A program made the translations under genes and the position numbers. From positions 1 through 64,000 of the forward strand of contig CAKOTZ010000005.1 in assembly GCA_934120395.1 (NCBI GenBank): a DNA stretch of 64,000 nucleotides, read 5' to 3'. Below are positions 7,500 through 17,091 of this stretch, piece by piece (positions within the stretch are counted from its first letter, which is position 1; each line of letters opens with the position of its first letter). This stretch comes from an uncultured Clostridia bacterium. GTDB taxonomy: Bacteria; Bacillota; Clostridia; TANB77; CAG-508. The notes under the pieces were generated by a model, which was given only the letters and a program-made list of their open reading frames with translations, had not been told where the DNA came from and searched no databases.

Positions 7500-9702
7500 T
7501 TACTGTTTTTTCAGTCTTAAAGCGTTTAAAATAACTGTCAAACTACTAAATACCATTGCTATACTTGCAAGCATAGGATTTATTTCAAATCCTAATGGTC
7601 TAAACATCCCTATAGCTATAGGTATCATCAAAGAATTATAGAAAAATGCCCAAAATAAATTTTGCTTTATATTTCTAATCGTTTTTTCGCTTATTTTAAT
7701 CAATTTTAACACAGAATGTAAATCATTGCTTGTTAAAATTACATCGCTTGAATCTAATGCAATATCTGTTCCACTTTTTACACTTACACCTATGTCAGCG
7801 TTTGTTAATGCTGGGCTATCATTAATGCCATCTCCACACATCATAACCATATTACCATTTGCTTTTAAAGTTTTTATAACATCAGCTTTCTGAGCTGGTA
7901 AAACGTTAGAAATAATATCAGTTAGTCCAAGTTCAAAACCAATCTTTTCTGCAGTTTCTTTATTATCTCCAGTTAGCATAATTGGATTAATTTTATGTTC
8001 TTTAATTTCAGAGATAACATCTTTAGTATTATCTCTTACAACATCATTAACACCTATCAAAGCTAAAATTTTGTTCTCATTTGCAACATAAACAATACTA
8101 TTTCCATTTAATGCTAGTTTACTTTCATCCTTTATATAATTATTAGGTATAGAGAACTTTTCTATTATTTTTCTATTACCAAGTATTAACTTTTGACAAT
8201 CTACTATGCCAATAATACCATAACCAGCAATGTTTTGCGTATCTGCTACAGGTATTTTATCAATTTTGTTTTCATTCATATATTCTACAAAAGCTTTACT
8301 AATAGGATGTGTTGATTTAGCTTCTAAGCTTCCAATTCTACTCATTAACTCGGTTTCAGAAAGATTACTATAATTGTATATTTTTTCAACCTTTAACTTG
8401 CCATATGTTAGTGTGCCAGTTTTATCAAATACGATTGTATTAATTTTAGATGCACTTTCTAAAATTTCACTTTTCTTGACAAGTATACCATTACTTGCAC
8501 ATACACCTTCGCTAACAACAATTGCAAGAGGTGTAGCAAGTCCTAAACTGCAAGGACAAGCAACTACTAATATTGTAACAAAGGTATTTAATGCAGTTGC
8601 AAAAGAATATCCTAAAATTAGATATATTACAAAAGTCACTATCGCAACTATTATAACAGAAGGAACAAAATATCCTGAAATTTTATCTGCTATTTTTGCA
8701 ATTGGTGCTTTAGTATTACTTGCTTCTGCTACCAGTCTTACTATTTCAGAAATAGTAGAATCTTTACCAATTCTCTCCGCTTTATATTTTATAAAGCCAT
8801 CATAGTTTAAACTACCAGCAATTACTTTTTCTCCGATGCTTTTTGCTACAGGTTTGCTTTCACCTGTAATAAATGTTTCATCTAAATGTGCATTTCCATC
8901 AATAATTTCTCCATCTACAGCAATCTTGTCTCCAGCTTTTGAAATTACAATATCTCCCTTTTTAATTTCATCAAGAGTTACCTGCTTTTGAATACCATTA
9001 ATCTCAATAATTGCTTGATTTGGCGTAATTTCTACTAGTTTTTGTATTGCCTCTTTTGTTTTATCCTTAGTTATGCCGTCTATATATCTACCAAGTTTTA
9101 CAAAATAAATTATAATTGCCGATGATTCAAAATATAAATTCATTACAAAATGCAAATTTCCCTTCACAACCATATACATAGCATATAAACTATACATAAA
9201 ACTACTAATAACTCCTATAGCAACAAGTGTATCCATATTAGGCATTTTATGAATTAAATTTTTGTATCCATTTTTTAGAATATCATATCCATATCCTAGA
9301 AATATAACTGTTAAAAATAATAAAATTATAGTGTAATTTATTGGGTTACGATGTATATCTATAAAGCTAATAGTTGGAAGGCCTATCATATGTCCCATTG
9401 AAATGTACATAAGTACAATTGCTAAAATAGTAAAAAATATAAACTGATTTTTTTCTTTTTTACTATTTTTTTCAATATTAAAATCATTAAATATTCCTAA
9501 GCTCTTAAAACCAGCTTTTTTTATATATAGTTCTAGCTTTTCTTGATTTAAAATTTGTTCATCATATGTGATTGTTGCATTTGCCATAACTAAATTTACA
9601 TTTGCATCAAATATTCCATTTTGTTTGTTTAAGTATTTTTCCAATCCGATTCGAACATGCACTACATGTCATTCCATCAATTGATAAAATTATTTTCTTC
9701 AT
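7500..9702 (-). CDS. copA: copper-exporting P-type ATPase, needs +1 shift at CGG
   Basis: A P1B-type copper ATPase, 733 residues when read across a +1 shift. It starts at ATG 9702 with MKKIILSIDGMTCSAC, the CxxC copper-binding HMA motif. The frame then breaks at codon 19, CGG (9648-9646). Reading the next codon as GGA gives SNGLEKYLNKQNGI, a normal HMA continuation. Then follow eight membrane helices, the copper channel motif CPC (ACPCSLGLATP), the phosphorylation site DKTGTLT, the HP motif (STHPISK) and GDGINDSPAL. Without the shift, translation could only begin at a GTG at 9662, losing the CxxC. It follows copZ by five bases (SD GAGGG). Confidence 0.92.
9646..9648 (-). other. +1 recoding site in copA (CGG-A)
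   Basis: In-frame CGG after AAT. The upstream frame holds GMTCSACSN and the frame one base on holds GLEKYLNKQ. Confidence 0.88.
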
Positions 9703-9707
9703 ACGTC

Positions 9708-9917
9708 TTAACCCTCTACAACTTCAAATCCAATATCTACTATAGCTTCTTTAAGTATAGCAATATCTATATCTTCCCTTGCGTTTACAGTTATAATTCC
9801 ACTATTGTGATTTGCTTCAACACTTTTTACTCCATCAATTACAGACAATACAGCTTTTAATCTATTTTCACACCCTTCACATACCATACCTTTAACTTTT
9901 ATTTCTATTTCTTTCAT
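9708..9917 (-). CDS. copZ: copper chaperone, HMA domain
   Basis: A 69-residue single heavy-metal-associated domain (ferredoxin-like fold) with the metal motif GMVCEGCENRL, where the two cysteines bind Cu(I). It delivers copper to CopA, which is encoded five bases downstream. Length is that of CopZ. RBS is GAAAGGA before ATG. The gene begins only 20 bases after the stop of the large dockerin protein, and I see no terminator between them, so read-through from that gene is possible. Confidence 0.88.
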   Translation of the reverse strand: MKEIEIKVKGMVCEGCENRLKAVLSVIDGVKSVEANHNSGIITVNAREDIDIAILKEAIVDIGFEVVEG

Positions 9918-9937
9918 TTCACATCATTCCTTTCTTA

Positions 9938-12900
9938 CTAATTATTTATTTTATATGGTGGTGATAATTTAGCGATGCCAAAACAACCACCAGCAAATAA
10001 CAATTCTCCTGTTTTCGGGTTAACTTCTAATGAATTAGTTTCAAAACCGCCTTGCCTGCCCTCTTTGACAATTGAATTCGTAGTATTGCTTGTTATTACT
10101 TGAAAAGATTTTCCGCCATCTACTGAACGATATAATGCACAATCATCTAAGAAAATATTACCTGCTCCACCACAATAAATAATATTTGGATCTATAGGAT
10201 CCACAGCAACCTTAGAAATACTATATTTGCCTTTTAGATTTAAAGGAGCTCTTTTATATTCAGCTACATCTTTATTAAGTACACATTCAACAGTGCCATC
10301 TTTTGTTGAAGCTTTATATAAATATCCACCTTCACAAGCCACATAAACAAATTCATTTTTCCAATCATAAGACATATCTACAATACGTACAGAGTTAGAG
10401 TTTGGAGCAAATTCAGTTTTATTAATTCTTTTCCAAGTAACACCGTCATCATAAGATACAACAATATATTTAGCACTTTCATCCATTCCATATAACTCTT
10501 TTTGTTTCTTTGGATTATGAGTGTAAACATTAATACATCCATTCATCTTTGCCCAAGTATGTCCACCATCTTCACTCCTTAGGTCACAGGCAAATAATAC
10601 ATCTGGATTATTTGGAGATTGGTACGATGACTCAATTCCTGCTCTTATATTTTCAGTTGTAAAATACATTCCAGTTTTTACGATTGTTTTACCACCATCG
10701 AAAGTTATTCTAAGTTCTCGTTGGCCATTCCATGAATTAGAAACACCAACAAAATAAGTATTTTCATTTGCTGCATAACCTCCATAGCAAAATCCGCCCC
10801 ATCTGAATCCTGACATACTAATATATTTCCAAGTATTACCTCCATCAATTGTAACACAGCCATCATAATCCTGAGAACCAAAATATATAATATCTGGGTT
10901 ATATACATTATAATGAACATTTCCTCCGTTTAATATTCCTGTAATTCCATTGCTATCCCACTTAAAGGTCTTGCCACTATCTGTGCTAGAACTTGCATAA
11001 TCTCCTTGTGTATGTATCCAAACCTTATTTTCCACTGTACTCCACAAAGGAATACTAATTCTGTTATTATATGGCATAAAACTTAATTCTTCAGATAAAG
11101 CAGAAAATTTCCATGTTTTACCACCATCTGTACTATAAGCAGGACGATTCTGATATGTATCCTGTCTATCAATTACTATCATTTCATTTGGATTAATAGG
11201 ACTAACCTTTATATTCATTGGTTGCTTAGTAGGATATGAGCTTGACTCGATTATTTCAAAGTTTTTTCCATCTTTGGAAATATATACTCCTTTATTATTA
11301 CAATAGTATACATTTATTTCTTGATTGCCTCTTGCTATTAAATCTAGTCCTCTTATTATATCATCACTTTTACCAGTAACATTTACTATTTTTTCAAAAC
11401 TTTCTCCCTTATTTGAACTATAATATATTCCATCATATTTAGAAATATATACATCTCCATTGTATGGATTTATTTTTATAGTTCCATCACACAAATCTGA
11501 ATTAATATTTTTCCAAGTATATCCACCATCAACTGTTTTATACAATCCTTTTTCTTCTTCTTTTAAATAATTTTCTTCCAAATTGTATGCAGTTGACCAA
11601 TATGCAATCATGCATCTGTTGCTCTCTTGACTATAAGAAGACTCATCATACGCAATTGATTCTCTTATATCTCTATGTCCTTTTATTAGCATATGCTTAG
11701 TCGTATTCCATGATTTACCGCCATCTTCTGAAATGTATAAGCCGTTTGAATCAAATGGTGAGCTATTTATTCCAACAGCTAAAACATAGGATGAATTCTT
11801 AGGATCTATTGAAAAAGCTCCTGCTCCTCTAGATTCTAATCCAGCATTTGATTGCTCCCAATTTTTTCCACCATCTTTTGAGCGATATATGCCTCCAACA
11901 TCAGTTCCATACAACATTAATTTGCCATCTTTGCTTATAGCCATTCCAATAGGCCATTGGCACCCTTCTCCTCCAGTTGTCACTCCATCTTTTTGTAATA
12001 ATTCCTTAGAAACCATTGGAATAGATGTCCACGATGTTATATTGGTAACATTATATTTATCATAAGGGCAATCTTGTTGTTGGAGAATCAATAATGATAA
12101 GTCAGCAATGCTTAATTTATTATCTTTATTCATGTCTATTTGTTCTATAGATGTAACATTTTTTAGTGAAATTAAATACTCCTCCAATATTTCTATATCT
12201 TCATCATCGATAATCGAATTTTTATTTAAATCACCTACAAAAGCTGTGCTAGCATTTGCAAAAGCAAAACACGGATGCATAACCATACTGCAAACTAAAA
12301 GAATTATTAGAAACTTACCATATTTTCTATATTTTAAATACAATACAATGGAAATAAGAGATAATACAACAATTCTAAATAAAATAATATTACTTCTTCC
12401 CGCATTAGGCAAGGTAGAAGGCAACTCCTCTTTTTTACCTATTTGATGTATAGTATTTGTTGTTACATTCCCTTTATCCGTTGCAATTGCTGTTGAAATT
12501 ACAGCTTCGTTTGTATTTATTGTGTTATCTATTGTAGGTTGCTTTATCGTATTGTCAATTTTGTTTTCTGGTGTTAAAAGTTTACTTGCTTCTTCTGGCT
12601 TCACTGATGGATTCGGTTTTTCGTCAGGAATGACTGGTTCTTCTGGCTTTGTTGGAACATCAGATTCATTTGGAGTACTAGGCTTATTCGGATTGCTTGG
12701 AACAACTATGGAACCTGTCTTGTTTGTATTTATCTGAATAGCTTTAGTCAAATTTTCATTATTAATTTCAACCGTACCATTAGATGCTACCATATTATCT
12801 ATTGATATTTCTGTATTTCCTATTAGTGCATCTTCCCTTGCTTTTAAACTTAACTTTAATATATTTTTATTTGTATTTTCGTTTTTATTAATTAAAATAA

Positions 12901-13201
12901 ATTGTTTGTTATTTTTATTATACTTAAAATTTTGCCAACCATTTTCTATAGTAAAATTATTTTCATCAATATCTTCCCACACATTTTCGTCATAACTTAT
13001 TTTAGCTTGAAGAGCATTTAGCTTTTCATCTGTATTTATTATTAGAGAAATTGAAACTTCTTGTCCTTGTTTAATTTCTTCTTTTTCAATATTAATATTA
13101 CCCTCTAATGTTTTATCTACTGCCAAGATTTGACTACAAAATATTAAAAAGCTAATTAAAATAGCTAATATTGAAAGCAACAAGATTTTTTTCTTTTTCA
13201 T
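9938..13201 (-). CDS. cohesin - sorting-signal-like - dockerin - BNR propeller surface protein
   Basis: A 1087-residue exported protein. In order: signal peptide (1-27); cohesin-like beta-sandwich (about 30-155); Pro/Glu/Asn linker (170-255); LPNAG (264-268) plus a hydrophobic helix (272-290) and KYRKYGK, resembling a sortase sorting signal; a second hydrophobic stretch ending in FAFANAS (297-318), resembling a second signal peptide; a dockerin (about 323-376, GDLNKNSIIDDEDI and DMNKDNKLSIADL); and a long beta-propeller (380-1087) with repeated SxDGGxxW Asp-box motifs and GTDVGGIYRSKDGGKNW, like GH74 xyloglucanases. It may bind or cut glycans; I cannot place catalytic residues. It reads as two surface proteins fused in frame. 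SD is GGAGG. Confidence 0.8.
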   Translation of the reverse strand: MKKKKILLLSILAILISFLIFCSQILAVDKTLEGNINIEKEEIKQGQEVSISLIINTDEKLNALQAKISYDENVWEDIDENNFTIENGWQNFKYNKNNKQFILINKNENTNKNILKLSLKAREDALIGNTEISIDNMVASNGTVEINNENLTKAIQINTNKTGSIVVPSNPNKPSTPNESDVPTKPEEPVIPDEKPNPSVKPEEASKLLTPENKIDNTIKQPTIDNTINTNEAVISTAIATDKGNVTTNTIHQIGKKEELPSTLPNAGRSNIILFRIVVLSLISIVLYLKYRKYGKFLIILLVCSMVMHPCFAFANASTAFVGDLNKNSIIDDEDIEILEEYLISLKNVTSIEQIDMNKDNKLSIADLSLLILQQQDCPYDKYNVTNITSWTSIPMVSKELLQKDGVTTGGEGCQWPIGMAISKDGKLMLYGTDVGGIYRSKDGGKNWEQSNAGLESRGAGAFSIDPKNSSYVLAVGINSSPFDSNGLYISEDGGKSWNTTKHMLIKGHRDIRESIAYDESSYSQESNRCMIAYWSTAYNLEENYLKEEEKGLYKTVDGGYTWKNINSDLCDGTIKINPYNGDVYISKYDGIYYSSNKGESFEKIVNVTGKSDDIIRGLDLIARGNQEINVYYCNNKGVYISKDGKNFEIIESSSYPTKQPMNIKVSPINPNEMIVIDRQDTYQNRPAYSTDGGKTWKFSALSEELSFMPYNNRISIPLWSTVENKVWIHTQGDYASSSTDSGKTFKWDSNGITGILNGGNVHYNVYNPDIIYFGSQDYDGCVTIDGGNTWKYISMSGFRWGGFCYGGYAANENTYFVGVSNSWNGQRELRITFDGGKTIVKTGMYFTTENIRAGIESSYQSPNNPDVLFACDLRSEDGGHTWAKMNGCINVYTHNPKKQKELYGMDESAKYIVVSYDDGVTWKRINKTEFAPNSNSVRIVDMSYDWKNEFVYVACEGGYLYKASTKDGTVECVLNKDVAEYKRAPLNLKGKYSISKVAVDPIDPNIIYCGGAGNIFLDDCALYRSVDGGKSFQVITSNTTNSIVKEGRQGGFETNSLEVNPKTGELLFAGGCFGIAKLSPPYKINN

Positions 13202-13267
13202 TTTGATCCTCCATATTGATTTAATATACGTCTTTATTTTAATATAATTCTATATAATTTTCCATAA

Positions 13268-13296
13268 AAAAACAAAGTCTTGAAAACTTTGTTTTT
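13268..13296 (-). terminator. terminator after rho
   Basis: Stem AAAAACAAAGT (13268-13278) with ACTTTGTTTTT (13286-13296), followed by T residues on the minus strand, at the 3' end of rho. Confidence 0.75.
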
Positions 13297-14563
13297 ATTG
13301 ATTTAATAAAGTATTTAATTTTTCTACAAACTCTTCATTATTTTTCGTAATAATCATTTGACTTATAAGTTGTTCTGTAATTTCAGCAGTAGACATATTA
13401 TTCATAGTTTTTCTTAAAGAATAAATTACATCTAATTCCTTCTTACTTAACAATAAATCTTCACGTCTTGTACCAGATTTATTAATATCAATAGCTGGGA
13501 AAATTCTTTTTTCAGAAAGTTTTCTATCAAGATGAACTTCCATATTTCCAGTTCCCTTAAATTCTTCAAAAATAACATCATCCATTTTGCTACCTGTTTC
13601 TACTAACGCTGTAGCAAGTATTGTTAAACTACCTGCATCTTCTGTATTTCTAGCAGCACCGAAAAAACGTTTTGGCTTATGTAATGCACTAGGATCTAAA
13701 CCACCAGACAAGGTTCTTCCAGATGTCGGAATTACTAAGTTATATGCACGTGCTAATCTTGTAATACTGTCAAGCAAAACAACAACATCCTTTTTTTGTT
13801 CAGTTAATCTCTTTGCTCTTTCCAATACCATTTCTGCAACTTTAACATGATGTTCAGGTAATTCATCAAATGTAGAATAAATAACATCTCCCTTTATCGA
13901 ACGTCGCATATCAGTAACTTCTTCAGGTCTTTCATCAATTAATAACACAATAAGTTCTACCTCAGGATTATTAGTTGTAATGCTATTAGCAATTTTCTTT
14001 AAAATTGTTGTTTTTCCAGCTTTAGGAGGTGCAACTATCATACCTCTTTGACCTTTTCCTATTGGAGATAGTAAATCAACTAAGCGCATTGTATATTCTG
14101 ACGATGTAGTTTCTAGTTTTAATCTTTTGTTTGGATAAATTGGCGTTAAATCGTCAAAAGAGCGTCTGCGCATTGCTTTTTCTGGATGTTCTTCATTAAC
14201 CTCTCCCACAAAAATTAAAGCTGGGAATTTTTCTCCTTCTTTTGGAGCTCTAGCAATTCCTTTTATTTTATCGCCGGTATCTAAACGAAAACGTCTAATT
14301 TGTATTGGTGAAACATAAACATCTTTTGGACTAGGAAGATAATTGTGTCCTCTTAAGAAACCATATCCGTCAGGTAATACCTCCAAAATTCCTTCTACAA
14401 ATTCATCTTCATCATTTGTTAGTTTATAAGACGAATTTTCTGAATCATTTTCCATCAAAAACTTTACCAACTCATCTTTGTTCATTTTTGTTACATTATT
14501 AACACCATTTTCCTTTGCAATTTTTTTTAATTCAGCTAGATTTAATTCGTTATAATTCATCAT
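13295..14563 (-). CDS. rho: transcription termination factor Rho
   Basis: A 422-residue Rho helicase. It has an N-terminal SAP-like Rho_N domain (LNLAELKKIAKENGV), a cold-shock-type RNA-binding domain with LPDGYGFLR, and a RecA-type ATPase with Walker A (APPKAGKTT) and Walker B (VVVLLDSITRLARAYN), plus the Q/R loops of the hexamer (SGRTLSGGLDP). Length is that of Bacillota Rho proteins lacking a long insertion. The only SD-like stretch is GGGGGG about 13 bases upstream of ATG, which is far, so initiation may be weak or regulated, as Rho is often autoregulated. Confidence 0.95.
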   Translation of the reverse strand: MMNYNELNLAELKKIAKENGVNNVTKMNKDELVKFLMENDSENSSYKLTNDEDEFVEGILEVLPDGYGFLRGHNYLPSPKDVYVSPIQIRRFRLDTGDKIKGIARAPKEGEKFPALIFVGEVNEEHPEKAMRRRSFDDLTPIYPNKRLKLETTSSEYTMRLVDLLSPIGKGQRGMIVAPPKAGKTTILKKIANSITTNNPEVELIVLLIDERPEEVTDMRRSIKGDVIYSTFDELPEHHVKVAEMVLERAKRLTEQKKDVVVLLDSITRLARAYNLVIPTSGRTLSGGLDPSALHKPKRFFGAARNTEDAGSLTILATALVETGSKMDDVIFEEFKGTGNMEVHLDRKLSEKRIFPAIDINKSGTRREDLLLSKKELDVIYSLRKTMNNMSTAEITEQLISQMIITKNNEEFVEKLNTLLNQ

Positions 14564-14644
14564 AATGTGTAGTTAGCCCCCCTATTTTTTTATTTCAAAA
14601 TATTTATTAAAAAAATAACTATACACAAAATATATGTATAGTTA

Positions 14645-14926
14645 CTAGTTATACACTTTATATATTCGCTCATTTGGCAGATACATATCTAATTTTTCTC
14701 TTGCAATTTGTTCTATGTATTCTGGTGAATTAATATTATCCTTCATTGCCATTAAGGTTTGTTGATACTCAGTTTCTTCCGCAATTTGCTTAATATAATA
14801 CTCATTATTATTCTTATAAGAATCTAAAGTTTTTTGTTGATTTATAAAAATTGAAGCAACATAAACAACTAATAGTGCGAAAAAAAACCTTTTAAAAATC
14901 TTTTTAAATTTGTAATTTCTTTTCAT
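14645..14926 (-). CDS. divIC: FtsB/DivIC-type septum protein
   Basis: A 93-residue bitopic membrane protein: basic N-terminus (1-13), one transmembrane helix (about 14-31), then a short coiled coil (QKTLDSYKNNNEYYIKQI) and the family ending EYIEQIAREKLDMYLPNERIY. This matches the septum formation initiator family, which bridges FtsL and FtsQ/DivIB in the divisome. Its position next to yabQ and yabP is the conserved sporulation/division gene order of Bacillota. Confidence 0.85.
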   Translation of the reverse strand: MKRNYKFKKIFKRFFFALLVVYVASIFINQQKTLDSYKNNNEYYIKQIAEETEYQQTLMAMKDNINSPEYIEQIAREKLDMYLPNERIYKVYN

Positions 14927-14971
14927 CTGTATTCTCCATTACTATACTTATAAAAATAATATTCTACAAAT

Positions 14972-15487
14972 TCAAATAAAATCCTTCCTAGTTTGGACTT
15001 TTTTTGCATTATTTTTCCATAATCTTTTTACTATTTTAGACAAATTTTTCTTTATTGAACTGCGTATATTAATAAAAACAAATGAGATTGGTCTTAAAAA
15101 CACCTTTCTAATGATGATAAAAAGCATTCTTAAAGGAATAATCAATAAATTTAAGATTAATTTTAAAACTTTTCTTATTGAATTTATTATTTGAACACTA
15201 ATTTCTATTATTTTTTTACTAAACAGAAACATATAAAAAACAAAACCTATCAATAATCCAATAAATAGAAATGCTCTCAATTCTCCATTATTATATTTGA
15301 AAATAGTATATGCTAGAATTATACAAGTTAAAAACCAAAATAGTACATCTTCTATATAAGTAATCCAATCTGGGGTTTTAAAACTCTTTCGCAAAATTCT
15401 AAAAAAATCAAATAATAATCCTATTATCGCTCCGCAAAAGGTAAAAATAAAAAATACTTGAATTTGATTTATTACAAAGCCATCCAT
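14972..15487 (-). CDS. yabQ: spore cortex biosynthesis protein YabQ
   Basis: A 171-residue membrane protein with the YabQ N-terminal core (IGLLFDFFRILRKS, then IEDVLFWF) and four to five hydrophobic helices, followed by a Lys-rich tail. YabQ is needed for spore cortex formation and is made in the mother cell under SigE. It sits between yabP and divIC as in Bacillus, which supports the call. This gene is among the evidence that the organism sporulates. Confidence 0.85.
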   Translation of the reverse strand: MDGFVINQIQVFFIFTFCGAIIGLLFDFFRILRKSFKTPDWITYIEDVLFWFLTCIILAYTIFKYNNGELRAFLFIGLLIGFVFYMFLFSKKIIEISVQIINSIRKVLKLILNLLIIPLRMLFIIIRKVFLRPISFVFINIRSSIKKNLSKIVKRLWKNNAKKVQTRKDFI

Positions 15488-15502
15488 CTACTTGTTCTCT
15501 CC

Positions 15503-15799
15503 TTATCTAAAAATTTTTCCAAGAAGAGAACCACCACTTTTTTTATCTGAGTCTTTATCAGAGTAGTTTAATGAATTAATATTACCTTCAACTATAACCT
15601 CAGACGTATCAATACTAAGTTTATTAATCTTCAAGTTTTCTCCCTTTACATGCAATAAACCCAAATCAGTTTCTAAAATAATGATTTGATCGTCAAAACT
15701 AAACACATCTAATACTCCAGATATGCTAAGTTTCTCCCTATTTTCTAGAACAATATTCTGTATAATACTAGAAATATTTTTTCTTTCATCTATATTCAT
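15503..15799 (-). CDS. yabP: sporulation protein YabP
   Basis: A 98-residue YabP-family protein (a small beta-rich fold related to YqfC): ENREKLSISGVLDVFSFDDQ and LGLLHVKGENLKINKLSID are the family core. The C-terminus has the low-complexity tail DKDSDKKSGGSLLGKIFR. The start is chosen at MNIDERK because AGGAGGGG lies four bases upstream of ATG 15799; the frame open from 15820 has no site. Co-directional with yabQ, 15 bases apart. Confidence 0.85.
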   Translation of the reverse strand: MNIDERKNISSIIQNIVLENREKLSISGVLDVFSFDDQIIILETDLGLLHVKGENLKINKLSIDTSEVIVEGNINSLNYSDKDSDKKSGGSLLGKIFR

Positions 15800-15934
15800 T
15801 ATACCCCTCCTATATCTCAATTATCATATATTAAAATATATATTCAGGTCTTGTCTATTTTAGAACTTCCATACATTAAAAATAATCATAGTTACAGATA
15901 TTCTATGTATAAATTGATTTAAAAAATTAAGTAT

Positions 15935-15989
15935 GAAAAAGAAAAAGAACTGTTGAGCAAGATATTTTTATCCCTCTTTTCAACAGTCT
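15935..15989 (-). terminator. terminator after lysC
   Basis: Stem ACTGTTGA (15949-15956) with TCAACAGT (15980-15987), followed by TTCTTTTTC on the minus strand, just past the stop of lysC. Confidence 0.65.
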
Positions 15990-15999
15990 TAGATAATAT

Positions 16000-16996
16000 T
16001 TAATCAATGCTATCTATAAAAGCATCATGTATTTGATTTAAAATGGAAATTGAGTACCTTTTTGAAATTGAAATAATAATTTTATTTCTGTCTATGTCAA
16101 TTGAATAATCTCTAATACCATTGTCACTTATTATATTATCAATTTTATTAATTAGCCTTTCTTGGCTTATATCAACGGATTTATTTAATAAAAATGTTAA
16201 TTTGTCATTATTATCATTTTCCTCTTTTTTAGTGCAACTAACAATAGGATAATTAGTATTACATTGTTGTTGGCTAATAATCGTACCAATTTCATCTTTA
16301 TCAATAGCCTTTATTAATAGTTTAAGCTTGTTTTTTCCGTGCATATTCAATAGACTTTGCAGACAACACTTTAGCTCCCATATACGACAGTTCAAGCATT
16401 TGCTCATAGCTAATAAATAATAAACGTTTTGCATTTGCCACAATTTTAGGATCTGCTGTACAAATACATTTTGTATCTTTATAAATTTCACATTTTTCAG
16501 CATCTAAATATACGGCAATATTAGTAGCAGTCGTATCAGAACCACCTCTTCCTAATGTTGTTATGTTTCTATCTTTATCAATTCCTTGAAAACCTGCTAT
16601 AAGCACAATATAATCATTGTCTAGATATTCTTTAATCATATCTTTTTTAATATTTATAATATTAGCATTGGTATAATTAGAATCTGTTATAATTCCAGCT
16701 TGCCAACCGCTTAAACCTATTGACTTATAGCCCATATCCTGTATTATCATACTTAACAGTGCAACTGCAACTTGTTCACCTGTTGCAAGTACCATATCAA
16801 TATCTCTCGGTGCAGGCTTATTACTAATTCTGAATATTTCTTCATTCAATACATTAGTAGTATTTCCAATTGCTGATATAACAGCAATTACTTTATTTCC
16901 ATTTTTATAACAATTAATAATATTTAAGGCAACTTGTTGCATCTTTTCTTTATCTGCAACCAATTTTCCACCATATTTTTGAACAATAATTCCCAT
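16000..16996 (-). CDS. lysC: aspartate kinase, needs +1 shift at CGG
   Basis: First enzyme of the Lys/Thr/Met pathway, phosphorylating aspartate. Read across a +1 shift it is 331 residues. The kinase domain starts MGIIVQKYGG and has VLATGEQVAVALLS, LSGWQAGI, GRGGSDTTATNIAVYL and ICTADPKIV. At codon 220 the frame meets CGG (16339-16337) and would stop four codons later. One base further on, the frame continues AGKNKLKLLIKA into a short C-terminal ACT-like regulatory region (LLIKAIDKDEIGTII to the end). Only one ACT unit is evident, shorter than many LysC proteins. RBS is AAAGAGG. Single gene with its own terminator. Confidence 0.88.
16337..16339 (-). other. +1 recoding site in lysC (CGG-A)
   Basis: In-frame CGG after GCA. 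The zero frame ends at TAA four codons on; the +1 frame enters NKLKLLIKA. The site also touches an A6 run. Confidence 0.82.
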
Positions 16997-17011
16997 AAGA
17001 AATACCTCTTT

Positions 17012-17055
17012 ATAGAAAAAAATACTAGCTACATTAAATAAAATATAGCTAGTAT
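17012..17055 (-). terminator. terminator after mutS
   Basis: Perfect ten-base stem ATACTAGCTA (17022-17031)/TAGCTAGTAT (17046-17055), followed by a T run on the minus strand, between mutS and lysC. Confidence 0.75.
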
Positions 17056-17091
17056 AATTATATTCAAAACATATAATTATGTTAATTGTTT

